A DNA stretch of 5,760 nucleotides from an uncultured Campylobacter sp. (GTDB lineage Bacteria; Campylobacterota; Campylobacteria; Campylobacterales; Campylobacteraceae), in contig NZ_CALACG010000220.1 of the NCBI RefSeq assembly GCF_937890585.1, forward strand, positions 1 to 5,760. The letters run 5' to 3'. The translations under genes and the position numbers were made by a program. Within the stretch, counting starts at the first letter, position 1, and the number at the start of each line of letters is the position of its first letter. Positions 1 to 4,697 of the stretch are shown in pieces. The notes beneath the pieces are model-generated. The model had not been told where the DNA came from. It was given only the letters and a program-made list of their open reading frames with translations, and ran no database searches.

Positions 1-55
1 TATCACCACGTCTATTCTCATCATCAGAAATTTTACCATCATGGTTTTCGTCTTC
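1..55 (-). repeat. Second copy of a 55-base perfect repeat in the adhesin (EF-hand segment)
   Basis: Identical base for base to 358-412, offset by exactly 357 bases (119 codons). It encodes EDENHDGKISDDENRRGD. Codons 305-316 (bases 17-52) form a complete 12-residue EF-hand loop with Asp1, Asn3, Asp5, Gly6, Ser9 and Glu12. The copy may continue past the window edge, so its true end is unknown. Confidence 0.9.
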
Positions 56-964
56 ATGAGAATTTACATCAGTAGGTTTGCTTGGTTTTCTGTCGCTATC
101 TTCAACAATATTACCAATAGTTGGATCACTTGGATTGTCTGGATTATTAGGGTTAACAATCTCAGCTGTGATTGTATTATCACCTGGTTTTACTGGAACA
201 TCAGGAACACTTACTTTACCATTATCGATGTCATCTTTGGTGATCTCTTTTTCACCAACTTTATTTCCATCCTCATCTCTAATGACTACTTTATCACCTG
301 GTTTTACACTGCCGTCATTTGGAAGTGTAACATCAACGGTTGTCTTGCCATGATCATTATCACCACGTCTATTCTCATCATCAGAAATTTTACCATCATG
401 GTTTTCGTCTTCTGGAAAATCAATTCTAGATGGTCTACTTGGCTTACGAGTAAGGTCTGGATCTATCAGAGTAGTATCTGCTACGTCTGCTGCGCCACCC
501 CCTACGTTATCTACTGGACCTGAGAAAGATCCAGCACCTAAAGGATTTATTGCGCTAGTATCAGCACTGATATTTGAATAGTGTCCGCCATGTTCGAATG
601 ATACTGAACCAAGGCTCACGCCATCTCCGCCACCAGCTGCATTACCGCCACCAGCTGCAGTTTCTTCTAATTTTGTTAAATCTTTTCCATCAAGCAAAGC
701 TTTTTGCAAATCACTTACATCAGCAACTGTGTTATCAGAATTTGCTAAAACACTATTATCTAGTTTAACAGATTCATTACCTAAGATAGTTACATCTTTG
801 CCGTTATCCATTGATACGACTGCTTTAGAAGCTGCTGAAGAGGTTTTGATCACCTCGCCAAAAAATAGAGCATCACCTGCTTTTAATACTCTTTGTGTGC
901 CGTTTTCGTCTACAGCCACAACTAAGCCAGATACTTGTTTTATAACACCGATTTGAGTTGCCAT
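1..964 (-). CDS. LapA-like retention-module adhesin with Ig-like/EF-hand repeats, N-terminal part (C-terminus beyond the left edge)
   Basis: The minus frame starts at ATG 962-964 and stays open for 321 codons to the window edge. Residues 1-100 (MATQIGVIKQVSG..., KAGDALFFGEVIKT, VTILGNESVKLDN) match the N-terminal retention module of type I-secreted LapA-family adhesins. This plug folds in the outer-membrane TolC-like pore and holds the adhesin on the surface. A TAAG di-alanine motif at residues 102-105 sits where LapG-type proteases cut LapA. A Gly/Ser-rich linker follows (about 106-170), then a 119-residue repeat whose second copy begins at about residue 292. Each copy starts with RKPS and an EF-hand loop; the one complete copy is followed by a beta-rich Ig-like segment (about 205-290). 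There is no signal peptide, as expected for type I secretion; the C-terminal secretion signal would lie off-window. AAGGGGG precedes the start by four bases. The family call is confident; ligand and total size are unknown. Confidence 0.88.
   Translation of the reverse strand, partial: MATQIGVIKQVSGLVVAVDENGTQRVLKAGDALFFGEVIKTSSAASKAVVSMDNGKDVTILGNESVKLDNSVLANSDNTVADVSDLQKALLDGKDLTKLEETAAGGGNAAGGGDGVSLGSVSFEHGGHYSNISADTSAINPLGAGSFSGPVDNVGGGAADVADTTLIDPDLTRKPSRPSRIDFPEDENHDGKISDDENRRGDNDHGKTTVDVTLPNDGSVKPGDKVVIRDEDGNKVGEKEITKDDIDNGKVSVPDVPVKPGDNTITAEIVNPNNPDNPSDPTIGNIVEDSDRKPSKPTDVNSHEDENHDGKISDDENRRGD
95..352 (-). other. Ig-like repeat segment of the adhesin
   Basis: Residues about 205-290 show alternating short beta-strand stretches (TTVDVTLP, DKVVIRD, NTITAEIV) and two VKPGD turns (residues 220-224 and 258-262), typical of bacterial Ig-like adhesin repeats. 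Bases 177-193 and 291-307 are an exact 17-base match that encodes the VKPGD turns. The exact Pfam family cannot be fixed by eye. Confidence 0.55.
358..412 (-). repeat. First copy of the 55-base perfect repeat in the adhesin (EF-hand segment)
   Basis: This encodes residues 185-202 of the adhesin. Codons 186-197 (bases 374-409) make a canonical calcium-binding EF-hand loop: D186, N188, D190, G191, S194 and E197. The preceding residues 173-184 resemble residues 292-303 in the next copy but have diverged (RKPSRPSRIDFP against RKPSKPTDVNSH). The repeat unit is therefore longer than the perfectly conserved core. Confidence 0.9.
632..661 (-). other. Di-alanine (LapG-type) cleavage site with in-frame duplication
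   Basis: Codons 102-105 read T-A-A-G, the motif cut between the two alanines by LapG-family periplasmic cysteine proteases. Six codons later, residues 108-111 read N-A-A-G. At DNA level a 15-base unit is repeated exactly (627-641 and 645-659, period 18), so the second site arose by tandem duplication. Position and sequence are seen directly; cleavage is inferred from the LapA family. Confidence 0.65.
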
Positions 965-970
965 GGAACC

Positions 971-1003
971 CCCTTAATATTAGATTTTTGATTATTTTAA
1001 GGG
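971..1003 (-). promoter_or_regulatory. Inverted repeat in the adhesin leader overlapping its ribosome binding site
   Basis: CCCTTAA (971-977) and TTAAGGG (997-1003) are perfect 7-base complements separated by 19 bases. On the minus-strand transcript the 3' arm contains most of the AAGGGGG Shine-Dalgarno sequence (969-975) of the adhesin. It could be an RNA hairpin that hides the site, or a DNA operator at the transcription start. If transcription starts at about 998, most of the 5' arm would be missing from the RNA, which favours the operator reading. Confidence 0.35.
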
Positions 1004-1004
1004 A

Positions 1005-1010
1005 ATTGTA
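1005..1010 (-). promoter_or_regulatory. Candidate -10 box for the adhesin gene
   Basis: On the minus strand this reads TACAAT, 41 bases before the adhesin start codon, downstream of an A/T-rich tract (1014-1030). Campylobacter sigma-70 promoters usually show only a clear -10 box. Transcription would begin near base 998. Confidence 0.4.
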
Positions 1011-1032
1011 GATCAAATTTTTTTCTTTGTAA

Positions 1033-1050
1033 ATTGTACTTTGGTACAAT
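1033..1050. promoter_or_regulatory. Perfect palindrome between ridA and the adhesin gene
   Basis: ATTGTAC (1033-1039) and GTACAAT (1044-1050) flank a 4-base spacer. The site begins 5 bases after the ridA stop and is centred about 43 bases upstream of the inferred adhesin transcription start, a usual place for a regulator site. As a ridA terminator it is weak: two G/C pairs per stem and no U-run. An operator is somewhat more likely; the regulator is unknown. Confidence 0.35.
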
Positions 1051-1055
1051 AATTG

Positions 1056-1430
1056 TTAATAAGCTGCGATAACCTCTATTTCTACGAGTGCATCTTTTGG
1101 TAAAGTCTTCACAGCTACCGTGCTTCTAGCTGGATATGGCTCTTTGAAAAATTTAGCGTATGTGACATTTACCTTGGCAAAATCTGCCATATCTGCTAAA
1201 AAGATCGTAGTCTTTACAACATTATCAAAACTAAGTCCAGCTTCAGCCAAAATGTTTTGCAAATTTGTAAGTGACTGCTGCGCTTGAGCCTCTACATTGC
1301 TACCTGCAAACTCACCCTCTGGTGTGACGCCAAGCTGCCCTGAGATAAATAAAAATCCATTTACACTAATCGCCTGAGAGTACGGCCCGATCGCTTGCGG
1401 TGCATTTTTAGTCGAAATTTGTTTTTTCAT
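1056..1430 (-). CDS. ridA: RidA family 2-iminobutanoate/2-iminopropanoate deaminase
   Basis: RidA (YjgF/YER057c/UK114 family) is a small cytosolic homotrimer that hydrolyses reactive enamines/imines released by PLP enzymes such as threonine dehydratase, giving 2-ketoacids and ammonia. The 124 residues match the usual length. Hallmarks are NAPQAIGPYSQA (residues 9-20, Tyr17), FISGQLG (28-34), KTTIFLADMADFAKVN (73-88), the active-site arginine in YPARSTVAV (Arg102, equivalent to E. coli Arg105) and LPKDALVEIEVIA (110-122, with Glu117 matching E. coli Glu120). The active-site residues are all present, supporting deaminase activity rather than a divergent Rid subfamily. AGGA (1437-1440) lies 6 bases before the ATG. 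The gene is probably transcribed alone from a promoter shared back-to-back with the plus-strand gene at 1525. Confidence 0.95.
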   Translation of the reverse strand: MKKQISTKNAPQAIGPYSQAISVNGFLFISGQLGVTPEGEFAGSNVEAQAQQSLTNLQNILAEAGLSFDNVVKTTIFLADMADFAKVNVTYAKFFKEPYPARSTVAVKTLPKDALVEIEVIAAY

Positions 1431-1460
1431 ATTTTATCCTTTGAAATTTGGCAAAATCCT

Positions 1461-1466
1461 ACTATA
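1461..1466 (-). promoter_or_regulatory. Candidate -10 box for ridA
   Basis: Reads TATAGT on the minus strand, 30 bases before the ridA ATG, with an AT-rich stretch upstream (1467-1480). Its -35 region (about 1484-1490) overlaps the space used by the opposing promoter at 1495-1500. Confidence 0.4.
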
Positions 1467-1494
1467 AATTTCTAAATTTTTAGGCACCAAAGGC

Positions 1495-1500
1495 TATAAT
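1495..1500 (+). promoter_or_regulatory. -10 box for the plus-strand gene at 1525
   Basis: A perfect TATAAT in the context GGCTATAAT, 24 bases before the ATG at 1525, with an A/T-rich upstream tract (1465-1482). Transcription would start near 1507, leaving a leader of about 18 bases that carries AAGGAA at 1515-1520. Confidence 0.6.
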
Positions 1501-1524
1501 GAGCAAAATTTCAAAAGGAAAAAG

Positions 1525-1998
1525 ATGCAAATAACTCTTGCACCAAACGAATTTTTAGATGGCTACGTGCTTGGCGCTCAGCTTGCTAAAAATGCCGGCA
1601 TCTCCTCAAACGCCTATCTTTTTTGGAAAAACGCGATCAGCGCTAAATTTGAAAACTCGCGCATCGTTTTTCTTAGAAAAAAGAGCGTCCCAGAGAAATT
1701 TGCGAGCGCCTTACAAGCTTGCACACCGCTAGATGGCCTTACCCCAACTGGCGTTTTTTGCTCATTTACCTCGCTTGCCCCTTCGCACCTTGTCGCTAAA
1801 AATGGCTCTAAAATTTATGATCTTTTTGAATTTCATGAAATTTGCGGTATCAAATTTTTAAATTTAAAGAAATTTTATGATGATTTTAAACTTAGCTACT
1901 CGTATAGAATTTACATAGAAAAGTGCAAATTTTTCTCGCCAGCGCCCTTTGAAAAGCGCATAAAACTAACTGATACTATGTGTCTTGGCTACTACTAG
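1525..1998 (+). CDS. Hypothetical protein, possible N-terminal helix-turn-helix
   Basis: I do not recognise this 157-residue protein. It has a clear start: TATAAT at 1495-1500, AAGGAA at 1515-1520 and ATG at 1525. Its codon style (AAATTT-rich) matches the flanking core genes, which argues for a real resident gene. Residues about 14-38 (YVLGAQLAKNAGISSNAYLFWK) resemble a helix-turn-helix, with a small-residue/Gly turn (KNAGIS) and an aromatic recognition-like helix. Nothing else confirms DNA binding. The C-terminal half is rich in Phe, Tyr and Lys, has no membrane segment, and has cysteines at 66, 79, 107, 134 and 153 without a clear metal-site spacing. The 3' end overlaps the convergent minus-strand gene by 23 bases. 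It could be a small regulator or a genus-specific cytosolic protein. Confidence 0.7.
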   Translation: MQITLAPNEFLDGYVLGAQLAKNAGISSNAYLFWKNAISAKFENSRIVFLRKKSVPEKFASALQACTPLDGLTPTGVFCSFTSLAPSHLVAKNGSKIYDLFEFHEICGIKFLNLKKFYDDFKLSYSYRIYIEKCKFFSPAPFEKRIKLTDTMCLGYY

Positions 1999-2515
1999 CC
2001 ACCTCGTAAACGATCAGTGCTTCGCTTTTATAGCCATCACACCCACCTTTGTATAGCAAAATTTCGTCGTTTTCTCTTTTAGCGTAAATTTTTATGTGAG
2101 CGGCATTTGTGCTATCGTCGTAGTCTTCATATATAAATTTAAACTCGTCCCTATCCAGCGTGACTAACAGCAGCGCCTGAAACGAAACGGCAAGCACTAT
2201 CTCCTCGCCAAGATCGCTTGCTCTAAATTTACTAGCAAGCTTCACGACAAACGAGCCCACGTCGCTAAAATACTCTTCAGGGCTCTCATACTCGCTTTCA
2301 AAAACTACTATATCATTTAGCGACCACTCATTTTGCGTCTTGTTTTCTTCAAATTTCTGCCCTTTTTTGATGGCGTTTTTTAGAAATATCCCTTGTGCTT
2401 TTATGACAAAGCCCTCGTCCAAAATTTGCTTTAGCTTTAAATTTACTAGCTCGCTTTTGGATTTGGTAAAAAATTTGAGCAAATTCTTTGCTTGATCGTT
2501 GTAAAAAGTTTTCAT
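1976..2515 (-). CDS. Hypothetical acidic cytosolic protein downstream of the fumarase genes
   Basis: I do not recognise this 179-residue protein. It has no signal peptide or membrane helix. A Lys-rich N-terminal helical part (residues 1-60) is followed by an acidic middle (SLNDIVVFESEYESPEEYFSDVG, 65-87), a hydrophobic strand (EIVLAVSFQALLLVTLDRDEF, 105-125) and a beta-like C-terminus (HIKIYAKRE, EILLYKGG, EALIVYEVA). This suggests a compact alpha/beta fold. It starts 43 bases after the fumB stop on the same strand and may be the third cistron of that operon, though a 9-bp hairpin lies between them. The start has a poor Shine-Dalgarno sequence: the nearest GGA is 12 bases upstream and lies at the edge of that hairpin. 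The 3' end overlaps the opposing gene at 1525-1998. Function unknown. Confidence 0.72.
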   Translation of the reverse strand: MKTFYNDQAKNLLKFFTKSKSELVNLKLKQILDEGFVIKAQGIFLKNAIKKGQKFEENKTQNEWSLNDIVVFESEYESPEEYFSDVGSFVVKLASKFRASDLGEEIVLAVSFQALLLVTLDRDEFKFIYEDYDDSTNAAHIKIYAKRENDEILLYKGGCDGYKSEALIVYEVASSSQDT

Positions 2516-2527
2516 CTTGGGAGAAAT

Positions 2528-2552
2528 TCCGCTAGCTTAGGCTGCTAGCGGA
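2528..2552 (-). terminator. Strong hairpin after fumB (terminator or intra-operon attenuator)
   Basis: TCCGCTAGC (2528-2536) and GCTAGCGGA (2544-2552) form a perfect 9-bp stem with a 7-base loop, 6 bases after the fumB stop. In the minus direction it is followed only by ATTTCT, a poor U-tract, so termination may be partial. It could instead stabilise the 3' end of the fumAB transcript and reduce expression of the gene starting at 2515. In the plus direction a T7 run (2564-2570) follows 11 bases after the stem, too far for a classical terminator. Confidence 0.6.
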
Positions 2553-2558
2553 TCAAAT

Positions 2559-3119
2559 TTAGATTTTTTTGTAAGGTGCTTGGCCGACTTCGTAGAAGTT
2601 ATTGCCCTCGCAGTCGATAGCTACTATCGCTGGGAAGTCCTCTACTGTGAGCCTTGCAACTGCCTCTGGTCCTAGCTCTGGGTAGGCTAGCACTTCATAT
2701 TTTTTGATACTTTGGCTGATAAGCGCTCCGATGCCGCCGATAGCGACCATATAAACGCAGCATGATTTTTTCATAGCCTCGACTACGGCGTCGTTACGGT
2801 AGCCCTTGCCGATCATGCCATTTATGCCGACCTCGTTTATCATAGTTGGCGTGTATTTGTCCATTCTGCCGCTTGTTGTTGGGCCTGCTGCACCGATAGC
2901 TTGGTTTGGTTTAGCTGGTGTTGGTCCGACGTAGTAGATAGTCTCGCCCTTTAGCTCAACTGGTAGCTTCTCGCCGCGTGCTAAAGTCTCAGTTAGCGCC
3001 TTGTGAGCGGCGTCGCGAGCTGCTATGATGGTGCCTGATATTAGGACATTGTCGCCTGCTTTTAGGCTTTTTACCACCTCTTTATCAAATGGTGCTGTTA
3101 TTCTTTTTACTTCTGACAT
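2559..3119 (-). CDS. fumB: Class I (4Fe-4S) fumarate hydratase, beta subunit
   Basis: This is the C-terminal-domain subunit of the two-chain iron-sulfur hydro-lyase that interconverts fumarate and L-malate (related pairs act on tartrate). Its 186 residues are a normal length. Family motifs are ISGTIIAARDAAHK (27-40), IYYVGPTPAKP (61-71), GPTTSGRMDKYTP (79-91) and MIGKGYR (102-108). By comparison with structurally known class I fumarases, the first Thr of GPTTSGRMD (Thr81) is the likely catalytic base and Arg85 and Lys105 help hold the substrate. AAGGAG overlaps the fumA stop codon (TAAGGAG), giving a 9-base gap between the genes and probable translational coupling. The symbol here means beta subunit, not the E. 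coli single-chain FumB. The tartrate dehydratase TtdB is the main alternative; the context of a lone alpha-beta pair in Campylobacter favours fumarase. Confidence 0.9.
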   Translation of the reverse strand: MSEVKRITAPFDKEVVKSLKAGDNVLISGTIIAARDAAHKALTETLARGEKLPVELKGETIYYVGPTPAKPNQAIGAAGPTTSGRMDKYTPTMINEVGINGMIGKGYRNDAVVEAMKKSCCVYMVAIGGIGALISQSIKKYEVLAYPELGPEAVARLTVEDFPAIVAIDCEGNNFYEVGQAPYKKI

Positions 3120-3128
3120 GTTATCTCC

Positions 3129-3974
3129 TTAAAGCTCGGCATCTGCGTGGCGTGCAGCGTGGCAGTTGATATTTACAGCTACTGGTAGGCCTGCGATGTG
3201 AGTTGGATACCACTCGACATTTACTTTTATAGCGGTTGTATCGCCGCCAAGTCCTTGAGGGCCGACGCCTGTTTGACTAGCAAGCTCTAGTAGCTCCTCT
3301 TCTAGCTTTGCATATCTTGGATCAGGGTTTTTGCTATCCACTGAGCGCACCGCAGCCTCTTTTGCTAAAAGTGCCGCTTTGTCCATAGTGCCACCTATGC
3401 CAACGCCTATTGTCATTGGAGGGCAGGCATTTGGTCCAGCGTATTTTACAGCCTCTAAAAAGACCTTTTTAACGCCCTCTACGCCATCAGCTGGCACAAG
3501 CATTTTTAAAACTGACTTGTTCTCGCTACCAAAGCCTTTTGGTGCTACTTTGATCTTAAATTTATCCCCTGGCACGATCCTAGTGTGAATGACTGCTGGA
3601 GTGTTGTTTGTAGTGTTTTTTCTCTCATAAAGTGGCTCTGCGACGACTGATTTTCTAAGATAGCCCTCGGTGTAGCCCTTTGCAATGCCCTCGTTTATCG
3701 CATCTTCTATATATCCGCCCTCGATATGCACGTCTTGGCCGATCTCAACAAAGACAACAGTCATACCCGTATCTTGGCAAATAGGCGCTACGCCCTCTTC
3801 TGAAAGCTTAGCATTTTGTAAAATTTTGCCCAAAATGTCTTTTCCAAGAGATGAGCTCTCTTTGGTTTGAGCTTTTATAAAAGCAGCCTTTATATCTGGT
3901 GTGACGACGTAACAGGCCTCTTTACAAAGCTTAGCAACGACCTCTTTTATATCTTTTACGTTTATAGTTCTCAT
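3129..3974 (-). CDS. fumA: Class I (4Fe-4S) fumarate hydratase, alpha subunit
   Basis: The alpha subunit carries the catalytic [4Fe-4S] cluster. Its 281 residues are normal for the TtdA/FumA-alpha family. Three candidate cluster ligands are present in the conserved contexts: Cys66 in PICQDTGM, Cys184 in GPNACPPMTIGVGIGG and Cys271 in NINCHAARHA. The fourth iron stays open for substrate. Gln67 and Asp68 after the first cysteine match the substrate and acid residues of structurally known class I fumarases. Other signatures are LYERKNTTNNTPAVIHT (115-131), APKGFGSENKS (144-154) and QTGVGPQGLGGDTTAI (234-249). GGAGGA-type ribosome binding sequence (3979-3984) lies 4 bases before the ATG. It is first in an operon with the beta subunit. 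The enzyme would be cytosolic and oxygen-labile, feeding fumarate to respiration or running the TCA cycle. Substrate (fumarate or tartrate) is not provable by sequence alone. Confidence 0.92.
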   Translation of the reverse strand: MRTINVKDIKEVVAKLCKEACYVVTPDIKAAFIKAQTKESSSLGKDILGKILQNAKLSEEGVAPICQDTGMTVVFVEIGQDVHIEGGYIEDAINEGIAKGYTEGYLRKSVVAEPLYERKNTTNNTPAVIHTRIVPGDKFKIKVAPKGFGSENKSVLKMLVPADGVEGVKKVFLEAVKYAGPNACPPMTIGVGIGGTMDKAALLAKEAAVRSVDSKNPDPRYAKLEEELLELASQTGVGPQGLGGDTTAIKVNVEWYPTHIAGLPVAVNINCHAARHADAEL

Positions 3975-4011
3975 TTTTCCTCCTCGTAAAAAACAATTTT
4001 TAATTATATAA

Positions 4012-4017
4012 ATTATA
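4012..4017 (-). promoter_or_regulatory. Candidate -10 box for the fumAB operon
   Basis: Reads TATAAT on the minus strand in the context ACATATAAT, 38 bases before the fumA ATG. A second TATAAT lies 9 bases downstream (4003-4008), so either or both could serve. No convincing -35 box is seen, as is usual in Campylobacter. Confidence 0.5.
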
Positions 4018-4041
4018 TGTAAAATTTAAGATTAAAGTTTG

Positions 4042-4056
4042 TTTTTTTGCTAAATT
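4042..4056 (+). promoter_or_regulatory. Candidate promoter for the lemA operon
   Basis: A TTTTTTTG tract (4042-4049) is followed one base later by TAAATT (4051-4056). This fits the Campylobacter/Helicobacter sigma-70 pattern, where a T-run ending in TG sits just upstream of a -10 box. It implies a leader of about 60 bases. GATAAA at 4086-4091 is a weaker alternative. Confidence 0.35.
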
Positions 4057-4123
4057 TAGTGTTTAAAAACGCTTAAGCAACTTTGGATAAACTTTCAAAA
4101 ACTTAAATTTAAAAGGAAATGCC

Positions 4124-4687
4124 ATGAATTTATTTGTCGTCGTCATAGTCGTCTTAGCGCTAGCTTTCATCTTTTTTATAAGCCTTTACAACTCCCTAGT
4201 TGCAAAGCAAAACCAAGTAAAAAGCGTCGAGGCTGGCATAGATGCGCAGCTAAAAAGAAGGTATGATCTTATACCAAATTTAGTAGCTACTGCAAAAGAG
4301 TACATGGTGCATGAAAAAGGCGTCTTAGAAACTATCACCGCCCTTAGAGAGAGTGCCAAAAACGCCACAACTCTAGAGGATAAATTTGAGCTAAATAACA
4401 AAATTTCAGGCCTGCTAAATGGCCTAAGAGTGAGCGTGGAAAACTATCCAGACCTAAAAGCAAATCAAAATTTACTTCAAATCCAAAGCACACTAAGCGA
4501 GGTCGAAGAGCAAATTTCAGCTGCACGCCGTGCCTACAACTCAGCCGTTGAAATTTACAACAACGCCATACAGATGTTTCCTTCAAACGTCGTAGCTTCA
4601 ATGTTTGGCTTTCATAAAGATGTCTTTTTTGATATCCCAGAAAATGAAGCTGCTGCTCCAAACGTCGGTGATCTTTTTAAAAAATAG
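4124..4687 (+). CDS. lemA: LemA family membrane-anchored protein
   Basis: This 187-residue protein has one N-terminal membrane segment (about 3-21, VVVIVVLALAFIFFISL) followed by a long helical-bundle domain. Conserved LemA features are YNSLVAKQNQVKSVEAGID (22-40), QLKRRYDLIPNLV (42-54), the ENYPDLKAN motif (106-114), EEQISAARRAYNSAV (128-142) and YNNAIQMFPSNVVASMFGF (145-163). The molecular role of LemA is unsettled; the family is often encoded beside TPM/DUF3137 or M48-peptidase membrane proteins, and the bulk of the protein is thought to lie outside the cytoplasmic membrane. AAGGAA (4113-4118) precedes the ATG. It is the first gene of a tight plus-strand operon, with the DUF3137 gene 10 bases after its stop. 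Confidence 0.95.
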   Translation: MNLFVVVIVVLALAFIFFISLYNSLVAKQNQVKSVEAGIDAQLKRRYDLIPNLVATAKEYMVHEKGVLETITALRESAKNATTLEDKFELNNKISGLLNGLRVSVENYPDLKANQNLLQIQSTLSEVEEQISAARRAYNSAVEIYNNAIQMFPSNVVASMFGFHKDVFFDIPENEAAAPNVGDLFKK

Positions 4688-4697
4688 GGCCTAAAAA

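Noticed and set aside
1..412. CRISPR-like spaced repeat
   Set aside because: Only two copies 357 bases apart lie in one open reading frame and encode protein repeats; no array structure or cas genes are present.
41..523. Long plus-strand open frame rich in Ile, Trp and Phe
   Set aside because: It is the antisense shadow of the adhesin repeat region; it has no ribosome binding site and an implausible composition, while the minus frame shows clear family motifs.
969..973. Run of five C (G on the coding strand) just before the adhesin start, as a possible phase-variation tract
   Set aside because: Campylobacter phase-variable tracts are usually eight or more G/C; five is too short, and the run is explained by the Shine-Dalgarno sequence.
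2564..2570. T7 run as part of a plus-strand terminator with the 2528-2552 hairpin
   Set aside because: The run lies 11 bases beyond the stem and inside the fumB coding end, so it does not form a classical intrinsic terminator; it encodes Lys codons of fumB.
3331..3870. Plus-strand open frames within the fumarase alpha gene
   Set aside because: They are shadows of fumA, whose minus frame carries all conserved cysteines and motifs.
4186..4661. Minus-strand open frames within lemA
   Set aside because: They are antisense shadows of lemA, with no start signals and no recognisable protein features.
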